From NCBI RefSeq assembly GCF_004563925.1, contig NZ_SPNJ01000001.1:744001-808000 (forward strand): a DNA stretch of 64,000 nt. Direction: 5' to 3'. Below are positions 46,629-54,191 of this stretch, piece after piece. The notes under the pieces were generated by a model that saw only the letters and a list, made by a program, of their open reading frames with translations, was not told where the DNA came from and searched no databases. The position numbers and the translations under genes are program-made. Source of the DNA: Herbaspirillum sp. 3R11. GTDB lineage: Bacteria; Pseudomonadota; Gammaproteobacteria; Burkholderiales; Burkholderiaceae_D. Positions within the stretch are counted from its first letter, which is position 1. Each line of letters starts with the position of its first letter.

Positions 46629-46889
46629 ATGGACGCCGCGCAAGAGCCATTGGAAGAACAGTTGCCGCCGGAGCTGGTGCGTATCCTGGACGAGCTGTAC
46701 CAGGAGCACCAGCGCAGCGGCGCGCCCTTGTCGCTGGCGCGCTTGTCCAAGCGCACCGAGCTGCGCATGAGCACGTTGAGAAGATTCTTGACGGCGCTGG
46801 AAGAGGCGGGGATTGCGACCGTGGTGGTCAATGACGACGGCACCGGCAACGCCATCCTGACGGCTGCCGGGCTCAAGCTGCACGGTTAG
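46629..46889 (+). CDS. Small winged-helix-like protein downstream of the YdeP-type enzyme
   Basis: An 86-aa protein. The central part, LARLSKRTELRMSTLRRFLT then ALEEAGIATVVVNDDGTG, looks like a winged helix: an HTH followed by a beta wing. It begins only 8 nt after the ydeP-like stop, so the two are co-transcribed. It may regulate the operon or assist cofactor insertion; I do not recognise a characterised homologue. It converges on the mocR-type gene with a 10-bp gap. Confidence 0.7.
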   Translation: MDAAQEPLEEQLPPELVRILDELYQEHQRSGAPLSLARLSKRTELRMSTLRRFLTALEEAGIATVVVNDDGTGNAILTAAGLKLHG

Positions 46890-46899
46890 GCGTTCGACC

Positions 46900-48357
46900 C
46901 TAACTTAATTCTGCGACGATCTTGGCGATCGTCTTCAACGCCTTTTCAATCTCGGCCGACCATGTGTAACTGTAGTTGAGCCGGATGAAATTGCTGTAAC
47001 GATTGGTCGCCGCAAAGATGCGCCCCGGTGCGATCGTGATGCCCAGCACCAGGCAGCGGCGGTACAACTCCATCGCCTCCACGCGCGGCGGCAGCTCTAT
47101 CCACAGGATGTAGCCGCCGGCCGGCTCCGACACGCGCGTCCCCTCCGGAAAGAACCGCAACACGAAATGCCGCATCAGCTCGCGCTGCTGCAGCAGGCCG
47201 CGGCGCACCCGGCGCAAGTGGCGTTCATAGCCGCCTTGCGTCAGGTATTCGGCGATCGCGCGCTGCGGAATCGTCGGCGTGGCCAGGGTGTTGAGGAATT
47301 TGAGTTTTTCCACCTGATTGCGGTAGCGTCCCGGGATCGCCCAGCCGACCCGGTAAGCCGAACTCAGGCTTTTGGAGAACGACGAACAATGCAGCACCAG
47401 GCCGTCGCGATCATAGGTTTTGAGCGAAGTCGGATGCGCTGCGCCGTAGAACAGTTCGCTGTAGACCGCATCCTCGATCAACGGCATGTCGTGCTGGTGC
47501 GCAAGATCGACCAGGCGCTTCTTGTGCGCGTCCGGCATCATCGAGCCGAGCGGGTTCTGGAAATTCGGCATCACCATGCAGGCCGAGATCTTTTGCGTCT
47601 TGAGCAATTCTTCCAGCGCATCGAGGTCGATGCCGGTCTGCGGATCGGTCGGGATCTCGACGGCGCGCATGCCCATGCGTTCGATCGCGTGCAGCATGGC
47701 GTAGAAGGTCGGGGTTTCCACCGCGATGGTGTCGCCCGGTTGCGCGACGGCCTGCAGGCAGAGGTTGATGGCCTCGGTGGCGCCGACCGTGATGATGATG
47801 TCTTCCGGATCGACGGCCAGGCCGGTTTCCAGATAGCGTCGCGCGATCTGGCGCAACAGGTCCGGATGGCCCGGCGGCAGGTCGGTGAAGACGCTGAAGC
47901 TGTCGCTGTTGCGCGTGATGCGGCTGGCGTACTGGCCGATGCGCTGCGAGGGGAACAGTGCCGGATTCGGATAGGGTGAGCCGAGCGGAATGGTGCCGTC
48001 CTGCTGAATGGTCCGAAGTGTGGCCAGCACCAGCCGGCTGACGTCGACCTCATGCGGCTGCTGGGTGGCGGGATGCGAAGGCGGTAGCAGGGTCATGGCG
48101 GCCGGCGCGCTTGCCGGCGTCGCGGTCTTGCGCACGAAGTAGCCGGATTGCGGATGGCTTTCGATGATGCCGCGGCTTTCCAGCAATTCGTAGGCGCGCA
48201 CCACGGTGGTCACGCTGAGGTTGTGCTGTTGGCTGGCTGCCCGCACCGAGGTCACGCGCTCGCCCGGCTGCAAGACGCCGGCGCGGATCGACGCCGCCAG
48301 TTCATCGGCGAATTTCTTGTAGAGCGGGACCTGGGGCGTTGTGGATGTGCGCGGCAT
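46900..48357 (-). CDS. MocR-type GntR/aminotransferase fusion regulator
   Basis: A 485-aa PLP-dependent regulator. The GntR winged helix is at 9-78 (LYKKFADELAASIRAG, VTSVRAASQQHNLSVTTVVR) and a fold-type I aminotransferase domain spans about 110-480. The PLP lysine lies in CSSFSKSLSSAYRVGW near 325, and FQNPLGSMMP and EDAVYSELFYG are present. Members sense amino-acid-like effectors. It is divergent from a GST-like gene across 59 bp, the likely target along with itself. Confidence 0.9.
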   Translation of the reverse strand: MPRTSTTPQVPLYKKFADELAASIRAGVLQPGERVTSVRAASQQHNLSVTTVVRAYELLESRGIIESHPQSGYFVRKTATPASAPAAMTLLPPSHPATQQPHEVDVSRLVLATLRTIQQDGTIPLGSPYPNPALFPSQRIGQYASRITRNSDSFSVFTDLPPGHPDLLRQIARRYLETGLAVDPEDIIITVGATEAINLCLQAVAQPGDTIAVETPTFYAMLHAIERMGMRAVEIPTDPQTGIDLDALEELLKTQKISACMVMPNFQNPLGSMMPDAHKKRLVDLAHQHDMPLIEDAVYSELFYGAAHPTSLKTYDRDGLVLHCSSFSKSLSSAYRVGWAIPGRYRNQVEKLKFLNTLATPTIPQRAIAEYLTQGGYERHLRRVRRGLLQQRELMRHFVLRFFPEGTRVSEPAGGYILWIELPPRVEAMELYRRCLVLGITIAPGRIFAATNRYSNFIRLNYSYTWSAEIEKALKTIAKIVAELS

Positions 48358-48416
48358 GCTTTTTTATATTGTGCTGTTATGCTTCTTGGGACGCATTCTA
48401 CAGAAAGGCGCAGCAC

Positions 48417-49085
48417 ATGATCACTGTCCACCATTTGAACAACTCCCGCTCGCAGCGCGTGCTCTGGCTGTTGGAAGAGCTGGGATTGGAGTACGACATC
48501 AAGTTTTACCAGCGCGATCCCAAGACCATGCTGGCGCCCAAAGAGCTGATGCAGGTGCATCCGCTGGGCAAATCACCGGTGATTACCGACGGCGACCTGA
48601 CCATCGCCGAGTCCGGCGCGATCATCGAATACCTGGTCGAGCGCTACGGCAACGGCCAGTTCATTCCCGCCGCCGGCACCCCGGAGCGCCTGCGCTATCG
48701 CTACTGGCTGCACTATGCGGAAGGTTCGGCGATGCCTTTGCTGCTGCTCAAGCTGATCTTCAGCCGCTTGCCGAAATCGGTGCCGGCGCTGATTCGGCCG
48801 GTGGCGCGCCTGATCTGCGGCGGCGTTCTGGGCCGCATGGTTGATCCGCAACTGAAGCGGCATCTGCACTATCTTGAGGGCGAACTGGCGCGCGGCGGCT
48901 GGTTTGCGGGCAACAGCTTTACGGCGGCGGACATCCAGATGAGTTTCCCGGTGGAAGGCGCACGCTCGCGCGGCGGGCTGGATGCGCAATATCCGAATCT
49001 GCTCAAGTACTTGGAGGTGATTCACGCGCGGCCGGCTTACCAGCGAGCTTTGCAGCGTGGCGGGCCGTACGATCTGCTGCGCTGA
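48417..49085 (+). CDS. Glutathione S-transferase family protein
   Basis: A 222-aa GST. The thioredoxin-like N-domain starts ITVHHLNNSRSQRVLWLLEE (Ser10/Arg12 area would bind glutathione), includes the cis-Pro GKSPVITDGD and the ESGAIIEYLVERYG motif, and is followed by an all-helical C-domain with FTAADIQMSF near 176. AAAGG precedes the ATG at 48417. The divergent MocR gene may control it. The substrate is unknown. Confidence 0.88.
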   Translation: MITVHHLNNSRSQRVLWLLEELGLEYDIKFYQRDPKTMLAPKELMQVHPLGKSPVITDGDLTIAESGAIIEYLVERYGNGQFIPAAGTPERLRYRYWLHYAEGSAMPLLLLKLIFSRLPKSVPALIRPVARLICGGVLGRMVDPQLKRHLHYLEGELARGGWFAGNSFTAADIQMSFPVEGARSRGGLDAQYPNLLKYLEVIHARPAYQRALQRGGPYDLLR

Positions 49086-49112
49086 GCCTGCGCCGGATAG
49101 TGTTACCTGAAA

Positions 49113-49140
49113 AACGCCGCAGCGGTCCTGCGGCGTTTTT
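49113..49140 (+). terminator. Intrinsic terminator after the GST gene
   Basis: CGCCGCAG (49115-49122) pairs with CTGCGGCG (49128-49135) around CGGTC, flanked by A on the left and six T on the right. Confidence 0.9.
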
Positions 49141-49231
49141 TATTGGGCGGCTGTCTTGTATCGGCATGCAGCCGCATGTATCGCAAAGTAAATCCTTGAT
49201 CCGACACTGTATTTTTCCTTGCAGTCGCAGT

Positions 49232-49252
49232 TATAATTGAGAATTATTACCA
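49232..49252 (+). promoter_or_regulatory. -10 box followed by a Fur box before the flavin/iron cluster
   Basis: A perfect TATAAT (49232-49237) is followed at once by TGAGAATTATTACCA (49238-49252), which matches the 7-1-7 Fur consensus TGATAATGATTATCA at 12 of 15 positions. Fur bound there would cover the start site, so iron limitation should derepress the cluster starting at 49284. I could not identify a good -35 box. Confidence 0.7.
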
Positions 49253-49283
49253 TTTAGGCGATTTCAGCCGCCCGCGACAAATC

Positions 49284-49928
49284 ATGAAGCAAGCCACCAT
49301 TGCCGGGAAATTGCCTGACCAGAAGCGACGCTCGTTCTGGCTCAGGCACTTGCACCAATGGCACTGGATCAGTTCGGCGATTTGCCTGATTGCCATGTTG
49401 CTGTTTGCGGCCACCGGCATCACGCTGAACCATTCGGCGCAGATCGAGGCGCATCCGCAGGTGTCCGGCAAGCAGGGGCAATTGCCGCGCGATTTGCTGG
49501 CGCAACTGGGCGCACAGGAGCACAAGGACAAGGATGCCGTGCCGGCGCCGCTGGCACGCTGGCTGGACAAGCAGTTCGGCATTGACGTCGGCCCGCAACC
49601 GGGCGAGTGGTCGCCCGAGGAGCTGTACGTCTCGCTGCCGCGTCCGGGCGGCGATGCGTGGCTGCGCGTGGATCTCGGCAACGGCAAGGTCGAATACGAG
49701 AAGACCGATCGCGGCTGGGTGTCGTACTTCAACGATTTGCACAAGGGCCGCAACACCGGCACGGCATGGAGCTGGTTCATCGACATCTTCGCCGTCGCCT
49801 GCCTGGTGTTTTGCATCACGGGGCTGTTCCTGCTGCAGCTGCATGCGGGCAATCGTCCGGTTACCTGGCCGCTGGTCGGTCTCGGATTGGTGGTGCCGCT
49901 GGTGCTGGCGATCATTTTCATCCACTGA
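49284..49928 (+). CDS. PepSY-associated membrane protein
   Basis: Inner-membrane protein of 214 aa with three spans (about 28-50, 167-189 and 193-213) and one periplasmic loop of roughly 115 residues carrying the PepSY-like region (ELYVSLPRPGGDAWLRVDLG). Histidines cluster at the first membrane border (RHLHQWHW, H22/H24/H27, and H50), possible heme ligands (inference). Such proteins occur beside siderophore systems and are thought to move electrons across the membrane. It is the first gene after the Fur box and is followed after 39 nt by the DUF2271 gene. Confidence 0.85.
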   Translation: MKQATIAGKLPDQKRRSFWLRHLHQWHWISSAICLIAMLLFAATGITLNHSAQIEAHPQVSGKQGQLPRDLLAQLGAQEHKDKDAVPAPLARWLDKQFGIDVGPQPGEWSPEELYVSLPRPGGDAWLRVDLGNGKVEYEKTDRGWVSYFNDLHKGRNTGTAWSWFIDIFAVACLVFCITGLFLLQLHAGNRPVTWPLVGLGLVVPLVLAIIFIH

Positions 49929-49967
49929 TTTTTCATTAATCCTTACTAACGAACGAGGTTGAGTCAT

Positions 49968-50504
49968 ATGCGCATGCTGGTTCCTGGTCTCTTGCCGACG
50001 GCATTGTCGGCTGCCCTGACGGGCTTAGTGTCGTTGCCGGCGGTTGCGGCTGACCTGAATGTCAAAGTTGAAATCCCGCGCCTGAACGTGGCCGAATATC
50101 ACCGTCCCTACGTTGCGGTCTGGCTGGAGCGTCCCGACCAGAGCGTCGCGGCTACGCTGGCTGTCTGGTACGACGTCAAGAAGAAGGACAAGGAAGGCGA
50201 GAAGTGGCTCAAGGATCTGCGCCAATGGTGGCGCCGCACCGGCCGTGAAGTCCACATGCCGGTGGATGGCGTTAGCGGCGCCACGCGTCCGGTCGGCGAC
50301 CAGCAACTCACCCTGAGCAGCGACAAGGGCCCGCTGGCGCAACTGCCTGCCGGCGACTACATCCTGATGGTCGAAGCTGCACGTGAAACCGGCGGCCGCG
50401 AAGTCGTCAAGGTGCCGCTGCAATGGCCACCGAAGTCGGCGCAAAGCGCCAAGGGCAAGGGCGAATCCGAACTCGGCGCCATCACGCTCGACTACAAACC
50501 ATAA
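49968..50504 (+). CDS. Exported DUF2271 protein with ApbE flavinylation motif
   Basis: A 178-aa periplasmic protein. The signal peptide ends near LPAVAA-DL (residue 28). DUF2271 features include YHRPYVAVWLERPDQS near 44 and VWYDVKKKDKEGEKWLKDLR near 66. Residues 100-106, DGVSGAT, fit the Dxx(S/T)GA(T/S) motif that ApbE modifies, so Thr106 is the predicted site of covalent FMN. An ApbE gene lies in the same cluster. The protein is therefore a likely periplasmic one-flavin electron carrier (inference). The ATG at 49968 follows GAGG; an earlier TTG is unlikely. Confidence 0.85.
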   Translation: MRMLVPGLLPTALSAALTGLVSLPAVAADLNVKVEIPRLNVAEYHRPYVAVWLERPDQSVAATLAVWYDVKKKDKEGEKWLKDLRQWWRRTGREVHMPVDGVSGATRPVGDQQLTLSSDKGPLAQLPAGDYILMVEAARETGGREVVKVPLQWPPKSAQSAKGKGESELGAITLDYKP

Positions 50505-50518
50505 GACCAGGGGACGAC

Positions 50519-51337
50519 ATGAAACTCTCATTCAAACTTGCCGCCGTGGCGATGACACTGGCGATCGGCCTGCCGCTGTCGGCCAGCGCGCACCGCACCT
50601 GGCTGCTGCCGTCGGCAACGGTCCTGTCCGGTAATGATCCCTGGGTCAGCGTCGACGCCGCGGTGTCCAACGACTTGTTCTTCTTCGAAAGCTTCGCGCT
50701 CAGGCTCGACGGTCTGCAAGTGACCGCGCCGGACGGCACCTTCGCCAAACCGGAGAACGCCTACACCGGCAAACTGCGCACCAGCTTCGACGTCCACCTG
50801 ACGCAAAGCGGCACGTACAAAGTCGCCGTGTTGAGCAACAGCTTGTTCGGCACTTACAAGGACGCCGCCGGCCAGACCAAGCGCTGGCGCGGCACCGTCG
50901 AGACGCTGGCCAAGGACGTCCCGGCTGACGCCAAAGAGCCGCAAGTGACGCAGATGCAGGGCCGCATTGAAACCTTCGTCACCGCCGGCAAGCCTTCCAA
51001 AAAAGTGTTGGAGCTCAGCGGTACCGGGCTGGAGCTGCAGGCGATCACCCATCCGACAGACCTGATCGCCGGTGAAGCCGCCAGCTTCCGCATGGTGCTC
51101 GACGGCAAGCCGGCCGCCAATCTCAAGGTGACGGTGGTGCCGGGCGGCACGCGCTACCGCGACAAGTTGAATGAGCTGACGCTGACCACCGACGCCGACG
51201 GCAAATTCAGCGTGACCTGGCCGACTGCCGGCATGTACTGGATGGAAGCCACGGTCAAGGACAGCAAGCCCAACCTCAAGCCGGCCACGGATCGTCGCGC
51301 CAATTACACCGCAACATTGGAAGTCCTGGCGCCATAA
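50519..51337 (+). CDS. Exported DUF4198 protein
   Basis: A 272-aa periplasmic protein with signal peptide MKLSFKLAAVAMTLAIGLPL cleaved after SASA. The mature protein begins HRTWLLPS, the usual DUF4198 start, whose His may bind metal. The C-terminal part (AGEAASFRMVLDGKPAANLK, then TLTTDADGKFSVTWPTAGMY) looks like an immunoglobulin-type beta-sandwich. DUF4198 proteins are often found with metal or siderophore uptake genes. It follows the DUF2271 gene by 14 nt. Confidence 0.83.
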   Translation: MKLSFKLAAVAMTLAIGLPLSASAHRTWLLPSATVLSGNDPWVSVDAAVSNDLFFFESFALRLDGLQVTAPDGTFAKPENAYTGKLRTSFDVHLTQSGTYKVAVLSNSLFGTYKDAAGQTKRWRGTVETLAKDVPADAKEPQVTQMQGRIETFVTAGKPSKKVLELSGTGLELQAITHPTDLIAGEAASFRMVLDGKPAANLKVTVVPGGTRYRDKLNELTLTTDADGKFSVTWPTAGMYWMEATVKDSKPNLKPATDRRANYTATLEVLAP

Positions 51338-51348
51338 GTTTTACCCAG

Positions 51349-51380
51349 GCGTTCGCCGTACCGGCGGCGAACGCTGTTTT
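51349..51380 (+). terminator. 10-bp hairpin between the DUF4198 and apbE-like genes
   Basis: GCGTTCGCCG (51349-51358) pairs with CGGCGAACGC (51365-51374) around TACCGG, followed by TGTTTT. The weak T tract suggests partial termination, so the downstream reductase genes may be expressed less than the exported proteins. Confidence 0.6.
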
Positions 51381-51450
51381 ACCGGCCGTCACAGCGTGGT
51401 TGCATTGCTGAGGCGGCTTTCTCTTTTTGGAATCGAATGTTTCAATATCC

Positions 51451-52458
51451 ATGAATCGCGTCTTTATCCCGTTAAGCCTGTCCCAGCCCGATCCGGTTCC
51501 CGCCGATGCGCCGACCGAGAGCCTCGCTGGGCAGACCATGGGCACGTCCTGGTCGGTCAAGTTGATCCGTCCACCGCAGCTCGATCTGCCGACCATCCGC
51601 GATGGCGTCCAGCGGCAGCTTGATCTGGTGATTGCGCAGATGAGCACGTGGAGCGCGAGCTCGGACCTGAGTCATTACAATCAGGCTGAGGCAGGTAGCT
51701 GGCACGTGTTGCCGACGCATTTCCTGCGCGTGCTGGATTGCGCGCTGCAGATCGCCGAACTCAGCGGTGGCGCTTACGATCCCAGCGTCGGGCCGCTGGT
51801 CAACTTGTGGGGGTTCGGTCCTGATGCGGTAAGGTCAACGGCGCCTGACGCGGTTTCACTGGAGCAGGCGCGTGCACGTTGCGGCTGGCAGCGCGTGCGC
51901 ATTGACCGCGCGCGCAACGCCTTGTTGCAGCCTGGCGGCTTGTACCTGGATTTTTCGTCGATCGCCAAAGGTTATGCCGTCGATCTGGTGGCCGATTACT
52001 TGCACAGCATTGGCGTGCACAGTCATCTGGTCGAAATCGGCGGCGAGCTGCGCGGCCATGGCGTCAAGGCCGACGGCCAGCCGTGGTGGGTGGGGCTGGA
52101 GCAGCCACCGGCGCCGGCCGGCGGCGAACCCGGGATGCAGAGCATCGTTGCGCTGCATGGGCTGGCGCTGGCGACTTCGGGCGATTACCGGCGCTATTTT
52201 GAACATGAAGGGACGCGCTATTCCCACACCATTGACCCGCGCACGGCCCGGCCGATTGCACACAAGCTGGCTTCGGTTGCGGTGCTGCACGCCGATTGCA
52301 TGACGGCCGACGCCTGGGCGACTGCGCTCATGGTGCTCGGTGATGAAGACGGCATGGCGCTTGCGCTGGAGGCCAACCTGGCTGCGCTGTTCGTGCGTCG
52401 CGACGGCGCCGGGTTTCGTGAGCAGATGACGTCGGCCATGCAGGCGATGCTGTCATGA
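51451..52458 (+). CDS. apbE: FAD:protein FMN transferase (ApbE family)
   Basis: Transfers FMN from FAD to a Thr or Ser of target proteins. It is 335 aa from the ATG at 51451 (a TTG at 51427 is possible). Family motifs: AGQTMGTSWSV near 27, MSTWSASSDLSHYNQ near 64, GGAYDPSVGPLVNLWGFG near 104, LDFSSIAKGYAVD near 168, LVEIGGELRGHG near 192, ATSGDYRRYF near 242 and DCMTADAWATALMVLG near 285 (the Mg-binding Asp/Thr region). No signal peptide or lipobox is visible with either start, unlike most ApbE proteins. The stop overlaps the next gene (ATGA). Its partner is the DUF2271 protein upstream. Confidence 0.9.
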   Translation: MNRVFIPLSLSQPDPVPADAPTESLAGQTMGTSWSVKLIRPPQLDLPTIRDGVQRQLDLVIAQMSTWSASSDLSHYNQAEAGSWHVLPTHFLRVLDCALQIAELSGGAYDPSVGPLVNLWGFGPDAVRSTAPDAVSLEQARARCGWQRVRIDRARNALLQPGGLYLDFSSIAKGYAVDLVADYLHSIGVHSHLVEIGGELRGHGVKADGQPWWVGLEQPPAPAGGEPGMQSIVALHGLALATSGDYRRYFEHEGTRYSHTIDPRTARPIAHKLASVAVLHADCMTADAWATALMVLGDEDGMALALEANLAALFVRRDGAGFREQMTSAMQAMLS

Positions 52459-54098
52459 ACAAGCGCGCGATTTCCGATTTTTTCCCGGGACCGGGTTTGC
52501 TTGGCCTGGCTTGCGCGATTGGCGCGACGGCTTCGATCGCGCAAACGCAGTTGCTCGACGGGGCTGCCGGACGTTTGTTCGCTGCGGCGCTGGTGCTGCT
52601 GTTTTATTGCGTATTCTGTCTGGTCGTCTTCATTGGACATCGTCGCAAGCAGCAAGCTTTTGCGCGCTGGGAGTCCGGCGGCACAGGTGTGGACGCGGAC
52701 AACGTCGTGGTGGCGTTCGCCAGCCAGACCGGATTCGCGGAGCAACTGGCGTTGCAGACCGCTCAGTCGTTGCAAGCGGCAGGCATGGCGGTGCGCCTGT
52801 GTGAACTGGGTCGGCTGGATCTGGCGCAATTGCAGTCGGCGCAGAGGATCCTGTTCATTGTCAGCACCACGGGCGAGGGCGATGCACCGGACAGCGCCGC
52901 CGGTTTTGCGCGCAAGGTGATGGGACAGCCGGCGCGTTTCGATGGCTTGCGCTATGGTGTGCTGGCGCTGGGAGATCGCAGTTATGGACATTACTGCGCG
53001 TTCGGCCACGCACTCGATGTCTGGCTGCATGGACATGGAGCACAAAGCCTGTTCGACACTATCGAAGTTGACGCCGGCGACAACGGGGCCTTGCGCCACT
53101 GGCAGCATCATCTTGGCGTATTGAGTGGCCATACCGACATGGCTGACTGGAGCACGCCGACGTATGAGCGCTGGTTGTTGACGCAGCGTCGTCTGCTTAA
53201 TTCGGGCAGCATCGGCGCACCGGCTTTCCATCTTGCTCTGACGCCTGCGGACGGCAGACAACGCATGTCGTGGCAAGCGGGCGATATCGCCGAGATCGGT
53301 CCGCGCAATGCGCCCGCGAAAGTCACCGCGCTGCTCGATGCATTGCAGATGGACGGATTGCAGGCCGTGCGCGACGAGACGCGCCAGACCTCCCTGAACG
53401 AGTTGCTGTCACGCCGTTTGCTGCCCGACGATTTGCAGGCCTTGACCGCTTTGCGCGCATTGACGCCGCAAACGCTGGTCGAGCAATTGCGTCCCTTGCC
53501 GCATCGCGAATATTCCATCGCCTCATTGCCGCAGGACGGTCGGCTGGAATTGCTGGTGCGCCAGACCGTGCTGTCCGACGGCAGCCTCGGCCTCGGTTCC
53601 GGCTGGTTGACTGCGCATCTGGCAGAAGGCGGCGAGCTCGATTTGCGCGTGCGGGAAAACCGCAGCTTCCACTCACCGGCATCCGACGTGCCATTGATCC
53701 TGATCGGCAACGGCACCGGCCTTGCCGGTTTGCGTGCGCACATGAGGGCACGCATCGTCGGTCGCCGGAAACGCAACTGGCTGCTCTTCGGCGAACGCTC
53801 ACAACAGCATGATTTTTTTCACCGCGAAGAAATCGAGCGCTGGAAGGTGCAAGGCATGCTGCAGCGATTGGACCTGGCATTCTCACGAGACCAGAGCGAA
53901 CGCATCTATGTGCAGGATAAACTGCGCGACGCCGGAGACGAGCTGCGGCGCTGGGTTGACGACGGCGCGGCGATCTATGTCTGCGGCAGCCTGGAAGGCA
54001 TGGCCGCGGGCGTTGCGCAGGTCCTGCACGACACGTTGGGCGAAGAAATATTGGAGAGCATGGCCGCAAACGGCCGCTATCGCCGCGACGTCTATTGA
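52455..54098 (+). CDS. Membrane-anchored diflavin reductase (flavodoxin + FNR domains)
   Basis: A 547-aa protein resembling the sulfite reductase flavoprotein subunit. The N-terminal 75 residues hold two membrane segments (GLLGLACAIGATASIAQTQL and LFAAALVLLFYCVFCLVVFI). A flavodoxin domain spans 82-225 (VVVAFASQTGFAEQL, FIVSTTGEGDAPDSA, LALGDRSYGHYC) and an FAD/NAD(P)H domain spans 240-547 (HREYSIASLP, LILIGNGTGLAGLRAHM, YVCGSLEGMAAGV). It should take electrons from cytosolic NADPH to a membrane partner, probably the PepSY protein. apbE overlaps its start by 4 nt. It is not a CysJ: no cysI/cysJ genes are near. Confidence 0.87.
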   Translation: MNKRAISDFFPGPGLLGLACAIGATASIAQTQLLDGAAGRLFAAALVLLFYCVFCLVVFIGHRRKQQAFARWESGGTGVDADNVVVAFASQTGFAEQLALQTAQSLQAAGMAVRLCELGRLDLAQLQSAQRILFIVSTTGEGDAPDSAAGFARKVMGQPARFDGLRYGVLALGDRSYGHYCAFGHALDVWLHGHGAQSLFDTIEVDAGDNGALRHWQHHLGVLSGHTDMADWSTPTYERWLLTQRRLLNSGSIGAPAFHLALTPADGRQRMSWQAGDIAEIGPRNAPAKVTALLDALQMDGLQAVRDETRQTSLNELLSRRLLPDDLQALTALRALTPQTLVEQLRPLPHREYSIASLPQDGRLELLVRQTVLSDGSLGLGSGWLTAHLAEGGELDLRVRENRSFHSPASDVPLILIGNGTGLAGLRAHMRARIVGRRKRNWLLFGERSQQHDFFHREEIERWKVQGMLQRLDLAFSRDQSERIYVQDKLRDAGDELRRWVDDGAAIYVCGSLEGMAAGVAQVLHDTLGEEILESMAANGRYRRDVY

Positions 54099-54191
54099 GG
54101 CTGCGGCACACGCGGCCGTATGTTGCGCTGGTGTACTTTTCGCCCGTGGCAGGCGAGAATGGGGGCATAGCGACTTCAAGAGATAAGAAAA

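Noticed and set aside
52455-54098. CysJ (sulfite reductase flavoprotein) as the identity of the diflavin reductase
   Set aside because: The membrane anchor, the ApbE overlap and the absence of cysI argue for an electron-transfer role in the flavin cluster instead.
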